A stretch of 64,000 nt of DNA from Pythium myriotylum (taxonomy: Eukaryota; Oomycota; Peronosporomycetes; Pythiales; Pythiaceae): positions 1,240,001 to 1,304,000 of the forward strand of contig JALJCQ010000017.1 of assembly GCA_023091665.1 (NCBI GenBank), read 5' to 3'. This document shows positions 48,779 to 60,300 of the stretch, in pieces (within the stretch, counting starts at the first letter, position 1; every line of letters starts with the position of its first letter). The translations under genes were made by a program, and so were the position numbers. The notes beneath the pieces were generated by a model, which was not told the origin of the DNA, did no database searches, and saw only the letters and a list, made by a program, of their open reading frames with translations.

Positions 48779-50246
48779 ATGGATGCAGCCGAGTTGCTGG
48801 AGGAGTTCCGCCTCGCGCAGGAGGAACATGCGCGCGCACTCGCGGCTGTAAAGGAGCAAAGTGCGCGTGTGGAAGCGGCGCGTGTAGAGGTGGAGCGAGC
48901 ACGCGCCACCGAGAAGAGATACGAGCGAGATCTGGAGATCGCCACGGCGCAACTGAGCGAGGGCCTGCGTGCACTCCATCTCCCAGAAGAAGATTCCATA
49001 ACAACGTCGAGCCCACTTCAGAGCGTTAAGAGATATCTCGTGGAGTATCACGCAAACATTGGCTGCTATCATTGCTATCTCCACCTCGACGAAGACGTTG
49101 TTCCATCGACTGTGGACACGAGTGTCCTGAGTTTGAGTGTGGATCTCACGAAAGTGACTTTCTCGTCAGCGGCCGGAGTGTGGTGGAGCGTGGAGCTGGA
49201 GCACAAAGTAGATGCGGACAAATGCGTCATCTCGGCAAAGGTGCGCGTGTGTTGTGGATATATTCACCCAACAAGGACTCATGATCGTTGAGTACATTTA
49301 GGATGACCATATCTACATCCGATTACCTGTCAGTGCCAGCGACAAGGCGGTTGTCGACGGCTTCTCATCTTTCAGCCAGACGACTCAGGAGGAGCTGAGG
49401 GTGGAGAGCTACAGTTCGCTAAGCTGCCGTGGGTGTGGATGGGTGCTTATGGAGGACGGTACAAAGATCGAGAAGGTTCTTCCTCTCCCATCTGAGAACT
49501 GGATGGAAATGTTTGATTTCTGGGGTGCGGGGATTGGAAGTTTCGAGCACATTCCGAGAGAAGGCATTTTTGCTCAACAGCATCGCATCTTTGTGGGAGA
49601 GTCGAGCATTATTGTACATGAAAGCGATTTAACTGAGAGGGCGCTTGCTGACACCTTCAATGAACCTCTGGTTTCAAGGCGTGAAGACAACGGTTGCGAG
49701 GGCGATCATCCAGATTGGAATGATGTTAGCTGTCCGCAATGCAAGATTATTCTCGGCCAAAGGCGCGTTGAAAATCCAGCGACGCTGCGGATTTCGAAGC
49801 ATCTCCTAGTCGCAGGTGATCTCACAAACAACGTGTTTGATCGCTACACAATTGACAGCACAATCAGCGCTCAGATGCTCCACCTCGCCGATTCGGATGG
49901 CGTCTTCCGTTTTCGTTTGAGTTCTCGGGGTAGCGAAGGTTACGAAAAAACCGACTTCTCTGGGCTCGAAGTGCAGCTTCTGAGCTGGGACGCAAAAATT
50001 GTGACCACCAACACCCCTACCTTCCAGCGAGTTCTCAAAGTTGTTTACAGCGTTGTGCATAGAGAAGCAGCGCTACAGCTACAAAAACCGCAAGTTGAGT
50101 TGCCACCAATGCTAAGAACTCGAACTTTGTCCATTAGCGAGGCCGTTGGTGAGCAAATTACTCAACGGTTAAAGCTCAGCACAGATTTGCTGCCTTCATC
50201 CCAGCGCAACTTTAACAAGATGACTGTAGGGTATCTATATGCATGA
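48779..50246 (+). CDS. HECT-like E3 ubiquitin ligase UBE3D-type (HECT_2 family)
   Basis: Two exons, 48779-49240 and 49302-50246 (61-nt intron, phase 0); 468 residues. An ATG 12 codons upstream (48743) is possible, but a CCCATTGG site at 48749-48756 would place transcription start after it. The N-terminal coiled coil (LLEEFRLAQEEHARALAAVK) precedes a beta-rich region. Exon 2 carries the family signature: CRGCGW, then KVLPLPSENWMEMFDFW. The usual Cys-His after the Trp is replaced by Gly-Ala. Later a CPQC pair (VSCPQCKIILGQRR) and EHIPREGIFAQQHRIFVGES follow. Human UBE3D binds UBE2C and ubiquitinates substrates without a standard HECT domain. Whether catalysis is conserved is unknown. Confidence 0.8.
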
Positions 50247-50318
50247 TTGATCACACATTGCGGAGCCTAGTCTAGAAAATACGACATGCAATTCCCTCGG
50301 GTTACTCTTCTCATCGGT

Positions 50319-51275
50319 TTACTTGGTGGGCGCCCAGTAGTCCATGATATCTAGGGCCACCTCGCAGCTCTCCCGAACGACCTGCTCACTATCCTTTAGG
50401 TAAACCTGAAGAATCTCCTCGCATTCGGGCGTGCCAATCGCACCGAGCGCTTCCGCCGCCTCGTGGCGAACCATTCGATGCTCGCTGTGATCCACAAGGA
50501 CCTTCTTCAAGGCAGGCACAGTAACAGGGTTCTCCATTTGGCCCATCACGTACGCGATTTCGTGGCGAAACAGTGCGCTTTTATCGCTAAAGCCTTCGGC
50601 GAGAGCAAGTGCGGCGTCCTCCGTGTTGCGGTTGCGCAGCGAGAACATCGCTCGGTAACGGTCGAAGAGCGAACGCTTCGGGTCTAAAAGAATGCTCTTC
50701 AGCTCCTCAGTCGTCACGTTCTTCTCAGCCGCCGGGGCGGGATCGACAGACAGGTAGGGGTTGCGGTCGTGCTCGTTCTCCTTGATCTCGCCCGCGGCCT
50801 GCTGTGCCTTGTACTTGATGAGTCGCACGGCCAACTGGCACGTCTCTGACACCTCTGGGGCCGGGTCCTGGCTAAACTTCTCCAGCACCGGGAGCGCTTT
50901 CTCATGGCCAATAGCACCAAGTGCCTCTGCAGCCTCGTGGCGCACCATGCAATCGTCGTTTGCGTCCTCGACGATCTGCGAAAGCGTGTCACAAGCGTCC
51001 GCGTCCTGGAACTGGCCGATAACGTAGGCTAGCTCATGGCGCATGAGTTCCGAGTCCTTCTTGTTCAGCAGTGCTGCAAGAGCAAGTCAATCGTCAGCTT
51101 GCACGTCCTCTTCGATGTCGATGCGGCTTCTCCCACCTTGCAGAAGAACCTGGAGGTCTTCCTTTTGACCGCGCGTGCGCAGGTAGAAGACCGCGCGCGT
51201 TCGCTTGCCCATGGGCTGCGAGAGATCGAGGAGCGCATCGCGAAGCGCGTCGAACGTGGGCACGGTCTCGGCCAT
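50319..51275 (-). CDS. DOHH: Deoxyhypusine hydroxylase (HEAT-like di-iron enzyme)
   Basis: Two exons, 51275-51137 and 51073-50319 (63-nt intron, phase 1); 297 residues as usual. It hydroxylates deoxyhypusine on eIF5A to hypusine, in the cytosol. The four HEAT-like His-Glu pairs that hold the two irons are all present: MRHELAYVIG, VRHEAAEALGAIG, FRHEIAYVMG and VRHEAAEALGAIG. PYLSVDPAPAAE, the linker between the two halves, and RYRAMFSLRNR are near-invariant family motifs. The first splice joins LLQ to ALLNKKDSEL. eIF2-beta and MetAP2 in the same window are also translation genes but are not linked to it. The C-terminus (WAPTK) is shorter than in human. Confidence 0.96.
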
Positions 51276-51732
51276 GGCGTCGCAGAGGAAAATGGCGCGC
51301 TCGATGATGCGTAGCTCTTGGCTTCCAACCGAAGTCGACCCATGTTGCTGATCCCTTCCGCATCAAGGAAATTAGCCAATCATATTAACTTATTTTATTA
51401 ATATCCAATCACAGGAGTCGGTCCGCGTGCCTCTGGCCCAAGTTATCCCTGAGTGGGACACCAACGGGTCCGAGATCACCAGGCCGACCCACAAACTGAA
51501 CCCGTTTGCAGTTCAAGTCAACCGTGGCAAGACCAGGTCATTATTGACCTGAGATCATGACGTCCCGTCAACATCGAGGCAGCTCGCGAAAAAAGAACGA
51601 TCCGCCAGTTGAGCGTCGCCATCGACGGAGCGTGCGTTGAGATTCGTGTTGACGCGAACAGGCGAGAGGGAACCGTCGGGAGCTGGATTCCAACATTCAC
51701 GGAGAATCCGTTTTGCCACGTCGGACTAAGCC
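51276..51732. other. Intergenic, 0.46 kb
   Basis: Between the divergent DOHH and ubiquitin-like genes. AT-rich at 51370-51410 with two CCAAT sequences in the plus orientation. No gene is seen. Confidence 0.45.
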
Positions 51733-52179
51733 ATGCAGCTCTTCATAAGATCGGTGCTTCAGACTAAAGCCGTGCAAGTGGGGTTTCTGTGGGTGGCTTA
51801 TTGTGTACTCTTTCTTCAGAAATCTGGGCACATGCGAGTGGTTGACATTGACAAGTCCGCAAAGATCGAGACGATTGTCTCGCATATTTCAGAAAACAAA
51901 GACTCAGGAGTATTTCGTCGGGATCTTGATGACACCTATCTGTCGTATGGTGGTGTACCTCTACGTGTGGAGCGAACGCTGGAGGATTACGGAATTCAAG
52001 ACCATTCAACACTGGAGTGTCGCGTCCGGACGCGAGGCGGCTGCTTTGTGTTCTCAGTCACGCTGTGGATTATTATCTTCTCGTGCTTCTTGTTGAGCAT
52101 CTGCACGTGCGGCTTAACACTACCAGTCGCGCTTGCTCTCATCCCACTCGCGCTGTTGCTCCCATTGTGTTGCTTGTAG
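51733..52179 (+). CDS. Ubiquitin-like protein with C-terminal membrane segments
   Basis: 148 residues as an uninterrupted frame. The start MQLFIRS mimics MQIFVKT of ubiquitin. Later segments match the ubiquitin fold: TYLSYGGVPLRVERTLEDYG, then IQDHSTLECRVRTRGG (ubiquitin: [20 protein letters not shown]). Here Gly-Gly is not the end: a hydrophobic tail follows with membrane segments at about 105-126 and 131-148. A stretch of 14 codons (51778-51819, GTGGGG..TTCAG) is hydrophobic and may be a 42-nt in-frame intron; removing it brings the first strand closer to the ubiquitin fold. The Gly-Gly could be exposed only after cleavage, or the domain may be displayed on a membrane. Substrates and location are unknown. 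Confidence 0.7.
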   Translation: MQLFIRSVLQTKAVQVGFLWVAYCVLFLQKSGHMRVVDIDKSAKIETIVSHISENKDSGVFRRDLDDTYLSYGGVPLRVERTLEDYGIQDHSTLECRVRTRGGCFVFSVTLWIIIFSCFLLSICTCGLTLPVALALIPLALLLPLCCL

Positions 52180-52239
52180 GAGCATCTTATTCTAGAAATG
52201 ATTATTACATTCTTGGGTGGCTTTGCGTTCAACTAGAGA

Positions 52240-54189
52240 TCATCCGATGCGCTCCAACTTTTCGGTGGGTGTACTCACGCGAGTCTTTGATGACAATGCT
52301 CTCATCACCATCTCATTGCATTCTTCTCTTCGCCGAATGAGCGAGTCCGTGAACGATTTGAGGAGATTTTTTTCGAGCCGCATCACGTTTCGAACAAACT
52401 TGATCGGCACAGCACATGGTTCATCGTCTCGCCCAACGAACAGCAAAGACTCTACCTCGCTCTGGAGGTCGTCTTCAATAGTCGTATGGCTACCTCCTGC
52501 GGTTGTTGTTAATTCCCGTTCGAGACATTCATCTTCATCCACCGCAACGCCCCTAATTCGTCTCTGATGCCTTCTTTCTATCTCAACAGCAAACTGTTGC
52601 CTAATCTCACCCCAAATCTTGTGTGCCGCAGAGAGAAGCTCTATTTCTTCCTTTTCACAACCACTGCACATGGCTATTACTGCCGCAAAGTGTTCTGCCT
52701 TGGACACAACATGTCGCTTCGAAAGATCAAAATCTTGCAACGCCAAGGTGATCATCTCGATTGGTGTCCCCTGCTGTACACGCATGGCTCGCACTGTCGC
52801 CAAGAACAGACGCATGTCAATACGGTCCTCCATCTTGTAGTCGTATGAAGAGAACACGCGGTTGACGGGCAGAAGGTCTAGGCGTGGGTATTCGTGAGAT
52901 AGGAGCTCCCAAAATTGCTGACGGTTCAGCTCGAGATGATTCAGGTTCTTCAGCGATATCTCGTGCGATAGTGCAAAGAGCTTATCGATGTCTTGTAGCA
53001 CCGGCCGGCGACATGGTGTTTTCTTCATTACCTCAAGTAATACACTCATATTCTTCCATCGAAGCGAGAACCGTTCACGAGAAAGCTTTTCAACATGTCC
53101 GTCAAACTGAACTGCTGACGAATATCCAGCACTGTGTAGAATTGTTAGTTCTCTTCCCCTCTTGGCTCGAACATGAACAAACGGGTGATCCATTTTGCTG
53201 GAAAGATGTTCAAAGTGAAGGTTGGCTTTCCAGTGCTGGAGCTTCTCTTTGTTGTAGACAATCTCAAGTTTTCGCCGCTCCTTTTCTTGATCGAACGCCA
53301 ACTCCAGTGCTTTGATATCTTGGGCGTGCACGCTTTGCATGCGCACAAAGTGACCATCATTGAGTGGCGGTTTGTTCTTGCCGACAACGTGACTTGGAAA
53401 ACGATAGCTTGGCGACGGGCAACGCAACATTGAAGTTGACTCCAGTGAGGATCCAGTGACGTAGCAGGCGTCTTCTGGCCACAATGAGGGAGAACCGTGC
53501 AGACTCGGCGACCAAGCATTAGGGGCGTCTTTGTAAGCAAGCGAGTCAAGGCTTTGGGAGGTACGGAGAACGAAGTGTGGTGATGTTCCGCTGGCTGTTT
53601 CTTTTGCAAGCATTTTGATAGCTCCGTAGGCGCCATACCGACGTATCTTTGCGTCAACAGTGCATGACGGTGTCTTCTGGACGCTTGAGTAGCCTTCATA
53701 CCAAGGTTTGGGGGGCGAGAAATCCGGTGCTGGAAATTGATTTGCCAGAGCTTTGCGGCGCTCTTCTGCTTCCTGCAACTGAAGCTCCTCAAGTTTGTGT
53801 TTTGCGTAGCACTTCACGGTTTCCGTGGGTTGTACATGAAGAGTTTCAGCGGCATAGTTATGGGTCGAGTCAGCCGGAAATTCGATTGGTGGGACACCGG
53901 TCACTTTGCGCCTTCCCAGATGAACATTTTTCGGCACTGATTTCGCTCCATCTGATTTGAGGAACTCTCGCTGGCCGGAAATGATGCGCGAGCGAACGAA
54001 CTTGTCTTCCAGTGAGCTTGTGTACAAACCAGCGAGCTGCCTGCTCCGGCGCTTGGCGATTTCGCTGCGCGCGTCAGCGCTTGCCGTGCGCGGCTCTTCG
54101 CTTTGCAACGCGCCATGGAGGATCCGCTCGACGCGCTCGTTGACCGTGATCTTGCGGCGACTGCCGCTGCTCGTGGCGTCGATTGGCAT
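52240..54189 (-). CDS. Unknown protein with EF-hand-like C-terminal region
   Basis: 649 residues; the first ATG is 54189 (the frame extends back to 54225 without one). Not recognised. The N-terminal ~350 residues are polar with short motifs (PDFSPPKPWYEGYSS, EELQLQEAEERRKALANQF) that recall oomycete cytoskeleton- or flagellum-associated proteins, but no family is clear. After about 430 there is a helical region typical of degenerate EF-hand pairs (HEYPRLDLLPVNRVFSSYDY, KMEDRIDMRLFLATVRAM, EMITLALQDFDLSKRHVV). Asp at the loop positions is partial, so calcium binding is doubtful. The end is basic and Ser/Thr-rich. It neighbours CEP290, head to head, 187 bases apart, so a ciliary role is conceivable but not shown. 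Confidence 0.75.
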   Translation of the reverse strand: MPIDATSSGSRRKITVNERVERILHGALQSEEPRTASADARSEIAKRRSRQLAGLYTSSLEDKFVRSRIISGQREFLKSDGAKSVPKNVHLGRRKVTGVPPIEFPADSTHNYAAETLHVQPTETVKCYAKHKLEELQLQEAEERRKALANQFPAPDFSPPKPWYEGYSSVQKTPSCTVDAKIRRYGAYGAIKMLAKETASGTSPHFVLRTSQSLDSLAYKDAPNAWSPSLHGSPSLWPEDACYVTGSSLESTSMLRCPSPSYRFPSHVVGKNKPPLNDGHFVRMQSVHAQDIKALELAFDQEKERRKLEIVYNKEKLQHWKANLHFEHLSSKMDHPFVHVRAKRGRELTILHSAGYSSAVQFDGHVEKLSRERFSLRWKNMSVLLEVMKKTPCRRPVLQDIDKLFALSHEISLKNLNHLELNRQQFWELLSHEYPRLDLLPVNRVFSSYDYKMEDRIDMRLFLATVRAMRVQQGTPIEMITLALQDFDLSKRHVVSKAEHFAAVIAMCSGCEKEEIELLSAAHKIWGEIRQQFAVEIERRHQRRIRGVAVDEDECLERELTTTAGGSHTTIEDDLQSEVESLLFVGRDDEPCAVPIKFVRNVMRLEKNLLKSFTDSLIRRREECNEMVMRALSSKTRVSTPTEKLERIG

Positions 54190-54376
54190 GATTGCACACA
54201 AGAACTCGCTGAGCTGCTCGTCCAAAATGGGTTCATCTCACCCTCCACTATCGCATACCCAGTACCATAGGTTCGAATCGGTCTTAAAGGAAGCAGCCGA
54301 TTTTCTCTCTTAGAACCGCATTGACCTGCCCACAAGGAGGGAAATGGCGTGACGCTTCGGCTCGCTCCCCCCCCCG

Positions 54377-57300
54377 ATGGCGTCGACTTCCTCTGGTCGC
54401 TGTGCGCAGGCCGAGTGCATCGCCAGTCGCAACGAGCTGGAGCTATGCAGGCGCGACCTCGACGAGCTCGAGAGCGAGTTCGATCAGCTGCACGAGCAGC
54501 TCGCGCGCAAAGAGTCCGAGTGTGGCGCGCTCGCGCTCCGGCTGCAGCAGCGCGAGCAGGAGGCGCAGGACGAGGCCGCGCGGCTCAGCGAACAGCTCTC
54601 GAGTCGTGGCCGAGACGTTGAGCAGCTCAGTGGTGCGCTGAAAGAATGCGAGGAAAAGCTACAAGCGTTGCGGCAGCAACGCGACGGAGATAGACAGCCC
54701 ACCCCATCAGGAGACAGCGCTGTGGACACACTCAAGGCTGAAAACGCTGCGCTGAACGCGACTGTGAAGGAATTGCGTGCAGCAATCGCGCGCGAGACGG
54801 CAGCGAGCGCTCACGCAAACCAGCAAGTGTCCAGGATCCAGCAAGAGTCCAAGGACAAGCGGGACGAGCTGTACGAGGCACTCAAGGAGAACGAGCTCCT
54901 CCGGCGCGAGCGGCAGGAGCGTGACGAGGCCCTCGAGAAAGTTTCCCAGTTAGCGCTCGACTATGAACTCACGCTGAAAGTGCTCCACGATCAGCAGCGG
55001 GACTACCTCGAAGCGCTGGACGTGATGAGGATCGACAACATGCAGCAGCGCACACGCATCGAGCAGCTTGAAAGAGAAAAAGAATCCCATGAGGCCAAAT
55101 TAATCGAAATGGATGAGCACGAGAGCCAGGTTGATACCATCGTCAAGGAGTTGATGATGAAGCACGACATGGAAAAAGCTGTGCTGCGTAATGAACTGGA
55201 TGAGCTTCGCAAGAAAGCCACCGAGATGCGTCAGCAGAGTGAGCGCCAGACTGCGCTATCCAACAGAACCACAAGCAGGAGCGCCTTGAAATCTGGAGAT
55301 GCGGACTTGGAGGATCTCGAGAGGCAGCTTGAACTTGTTCACGAGATACGCGTCAGGGATCAACTGAAGCTCGACGAGAGAGACCACGAGATCCAACAAC
55401 TACGGCAGGATATGCAAGCACTCGTTCAGCATCTTAACGAAGGAGGATCTGAAACACGTCGTGCTATTGATCACGCTGTCGAGGCTGAGACTCGCAAATA
55501 TAAAGCCGCAAGTCAAGAGAGTATCTCGCTGAAGAGACGGCTGAAGGAACAGGCGGAAATGATAGAGCAACTCGAGTTCCTGCAGGCTCAGCTGGAAAAA
55601 GATCTTGTAAACGCACAGGAATGGAACGCCAAGTATGAGGCTGGTGCTGGCTTAGAAGATGTCATGAAATATCAGAAGAAACTGCGTAGAGAACTCGAGA
55701 AACAGCAGCTGGCAAATCAGAAATTGCGTCAGGAAGTAAACGACCAGCGTGAAGCGACAGGCAAGCTTCATGTTGCGTTTGAGAGACTGAAAGCAGAGGT
55801 CGGAAAGAGCGCGGACTTCGAGTATGATGATCTCGCGATTGAGAGCCATCTTAAGGGAGAGCTGGCAGTGCAGAAGGCAGAGATGGAACAAATGGAGCAC
55901 CAGATTCACGAGCTCGAGAGTGAGCGTGTCCGGCTGCTTCAAAAGCTAAGAGACCAGGCACGTGTTGTTGGCACGAAGCTATACGAGGCTCATGGCCTTT
56001 CAACTGACCAGTGGGAGCAAGTGGAAGAATTTATCGAGCGTGTGAAGCTCACTCCAGAGGTCGCCAAAAGGTGGCTCGTTCACCCTGAGGCGTCTGCCCC
56101 CGTTACAACAACCAACTCAACAGTGAGCGATCAAAATGAAGAGATACGGAGATTGAAGCTAGAAAATACCCGTCTTCGCGAGGATTTAGAAGAGAAATCG
56201 AGGAAGGGAATTCTCCAGCTAGCGAATCAGGACGAATCCAAGAGACGAGGATCTGCAGAACCCAGGACTATGGTAACTGTGGCCACCTCGCCCGTAAGAC
56301 AAGCAGCCGTTGAAGAGGGTGTACACGAGGACGGTGTTGCCGATGGCATGACCACTTCCAGTCGCATGGTGCATTTCGGAGATGACTCTCAAACTTCCAG
56401 TAACATCGCTGACCAAGAGCCAACCCGGACAAACCTCAACAGCCCGAAGGACCCTCCTCCGCCGACGGCAGAAGTTCTTGCCCAGGCCATAGCATCAGCA
56501 CTGGAGTCACGACTTCAATTTCTACATGATAACAGTCAGAAGACATCCATTCCATCTACTCAGTCGGTAGCAATCCAGCCATCTCCACCCAAGGCTCCGT
56601 CAATGGACAACACCTTGTTGGCTTTTGATACTGAAGGCGAATTGATCCAGCAGGCTGACTTTCTCCGTGAATTTCAGCTACTACTGGATGAGTACGTCAA
56701 GCTTGAAGGGCAGAATCAAGTACTCCAAGAACAGCTTGTGCATCAAGAGACAGCGTGGAAATCACTCATGGACCAACAAAGCCTGATATATCAACATTTC
56801 TTTCACGTCCAAGATACTTTCGTGACTGAAAAAGCGAAGATGCTGTTTGACAAACAACAGCTCAAAACACACATTCAGGAGCTACAACTAAAATGCCAAC
56901 GGTATGAAGCTACCCTCCACACTCTCGAATCGGCATCTGCGCGTGACGTGGATGACGCGGCGATAAAATTACGCAGTGAGCTAGTGGGTTTGACTCGCTG
57001 TGTTGCGCATGATGAGGTCGCTTTCGGGAAACTGAAACGTGAGCATGAGTTGTTGCAAGAAGAATATCGTCTGACACTCACTGAGGCCCAGCACATCGAA
57101 TGTGATTGGCTTGAAATGGAACGTGTGCTTAAATATCGGATTTTGTATCTAGAAAGCTGGAAGACAGGGGCAGAGGAGCTGATGATGCGGACAGAATCTA
57201 CTTTGGATAAATGTGTGCTGAAGAGTCTAGCGGATCGGACGCATCGAGAACTGGAAATAACTCTCTCCAAGCACTGTAAGTTAAGCGAAGAGTATGTTGA

Positions 57301-60300
57301 GCTCCATACCAAGTATCTTAGTCTATACGACGTGCCGGCTCAGTTACACAAGCTTCAATATGAAAACACTATGCTTGTTGCAGAGCGAGCTGCTCGGCAG
57401 GGCGAACCATTGATGCCGATTGACGCTGTTTCACATAGCCGTATCGTGCAACTGGAGAGTGAGCTTGAACAACAAGTGACACGGGTGAAAGAACTCGAAG
57501 AAAAGTTCCACACGAACCTACTGTCATCTCAAACAAATCCTACAACGTCAGCAAATGTTAGCGAAGACCGAGTGCGCACCCTTGAAGCTGAAAATACCAT
57601 CTTGTGCGAGCGGATCAGCGAGGTTGAACAACTCTATGAGGGCCTTGTGCGTGATAACACCAAATCAAAACAAGACGCAGAGCTGGCTGCTTCACAAGCT
57701 CACGTGTTGTCCCGAAAGATAACCCAAGAGAAGGCGAGACTTAGCGACAAGGAAGACCAACTACGCGAGCTTATGGCAGCATCTGAAGACCACGCAATTA
57801 TTGCTCGATTGCAACAACAACTGATTCATATGAAATCTAGCTATCAACAGTTCCTACTGAAGTATGACCATGTCGTCACAAATCAGCAGCATGCATCGAT
57901 GATGCTGCAGCATATTGAACTTCAAATGGAGAATCAAGCGAAGGCTTGTAGCGATGAGCGCGAGAAGGCAAGAAATGAAGTATTAGTTCTGGAAGCAGCT
58001 ACTGAGGAGTTCAAGCAAAGAGACTATACAATGCGGAACAACAAGTGGGAAGCATTCAAAAGACGGCTTGATGGGTTGGAGGAGGAAATCCGTATGGAAC
58101 AAGATCGCCGACGCGTGCTCGAGAAAGACCTGGAAGAGAAACAGGCGGAGCTTCCATTCAAGGGTTCGGCTAGCTCAGCGTCTATGGCTTCAGCAGCGGA
58201 GGTCACGCGCCTCAGAAGTCGAATTGATTCCTTAGAGACACGAGAGCGTGTTCTCATTGGTCAACTTGACGTTTTGTCGAAGACCGCATCAGTTCATTCA
58301 TCATCCACAGGGTCAAAAGAGGAAGATCGTCTCAGAAAAGAGGTGGGAGAGCTCAAGCGAGTGCATACTGAGGTTATGCGACAGCTGCAATCCCTACAAA
58401 GTAGGAACGCAGAGCTGTTGCAGCTGAACAATGACCTCGACAGTCAGAAACGAGCGGTGCTACGGGACAAGGACGACCTGGAGATTGAGTATCAACAGCT
58501 TCATGCCCGGTGCCAGGTTCAGTTGGGGAACAACAATCAGGCAAGCTCCCCAACCTCACCAATAATGCGCAAGAAAGTGGGCCTATACGAGAAGGACCAC
58601 ATCGAACAACAGCAAGCCGCCCAAGCGTCAATTGCAAGCTTGAAGCAACTGCTAAACGAAAAGAATGCAGTTATTGCTGAGTATCAAAAGAAAATCGCTT
58701 CTATCCGAGCGGACGTTGCTGCTACCAAGGCCCAGGAACGTGCGGATGCATCTCACCTGCACAAAAAGCTGTACGAAGAAAACCAAAGAATGATAGGGCA
58801 ACTGAAAGAAGCATCGGAGAAAATTCGCCATTTGGAGAAAGCGGGAGGAGACAAAAAAGCTCTGAAGGCTGCTCAAGATCGACACGAGTACGCTTTGCAA
58901 GAGTGGAAACGTGCTGAAGTTGAGCTGGAGGCTGCGAGAGGTCAATTGCGCAAACTAGAGATAGAACTCAAAGCGGTGCAGAATGAACGTGACATCGCAG
59001 AAGCTCGCGCTGGAGAGGCTCTCGAAGAGATCATTTTGAATCAAGACAAAATCCAGAAGCTAGAGAAAGAGAAGAAAACCGTCGAAGATCACCTTGGCTT
59101 CGTGAAGCGAGACATGACTAAGCGCGAAGAGAAAATGCAGCTCCTTCGTGAAGCGATTATACGTTTAAAGGAAGAGTTTCTAAAAGCAGAAGATCGCCAT
59201 GCTGTCGAGCTGGCGAAGGCTCAGAATGTTGTGCGCAACACAAAGCAGACAAAGTCCGATAATGAGCGGGAGCGAGAGCAATGGAACGAAGACAAGGAAC
59301 AACTGGAAGCACAGGTGCAAATACTGCAGGAAAAGTTTGTGCTAGCGAAGAAGGGTGAGGAAAAGGCAAAATTGGAGCTCACAAAGGTTACGAAACAGCT
59401 TAGAACACCCAAAGTGTCTAGTGGCCAAGGTAGTAACGTCCAAACCCAAGGTGAGAATGGTCCTCCACGAACCACCAGCGCACTGGAATTTGAGGTGGAA
59501 CGTCTCAAAAATGCCCTCAAGGACAAGGTTGTTAGTGAAGCGCGCACGATTGAAGACCTAGAGAAGAAGGTCAAGGTGCTACAGGCTCAGAATATAGCTT
59601 TGCGGGAATCAGCGGCGACTGACCCCAATCCAACACCAAGAGCTGGAGATATCAGTACTGACAAGAGTGGCATGCGCCAACAAATGCGCGAGCAGTGGGA
59701 AGGGGAAAAGCGTCTTCAGCGTCGTGTCGACGTAGTAACCATCCGTCTAAAGGAAAAGCAAATCGCCCTGGAGAAGAGTGAAAAGGAAAACGAGCGACTT
59801 CGCCAGAGACTGAGCGACTCGGAGTCCAAGCTGAAGGAGATGCAGCGCGTGGCATCCTCAGCCCGAGAAGCTATCCAGGGAACTAGCGAAATTGAGGTCA
59901 AGACAGACACATTTTCTGGGACTCGTAGTCGTAGGAACGGTGAATCCTCAAGCGAATTGGAGCGCCAAAACGCTTTCTTACAGGAAACGCTAGTTTTGAA
60001 GAGAAAAGAGTGGGAAGATTCGTTCCAAGACCAAATGGAGCGGTACGAAGAGCAATTGCACCGTTTACGCTCTCGTCTTGGGAAACGACATACTAGTGGA
60101 GAGAGCATGTCGGCCTTGGAACGAGAGGAACGCGATTTTGTAGCTGGCCATGACGTTCGCGACGAGCTTCTTGCGTTAGGCGATGAAATGCGGGTGAAGG
60201 AGCGACTGCTGATGGAGAAAGATACTCGACTCTTGGAGCTTGAGCTCGAGCTAGAGAGTTTGCGTGTCGAGTATCAGCGCCTCCATCGCAAAAATGTTAC

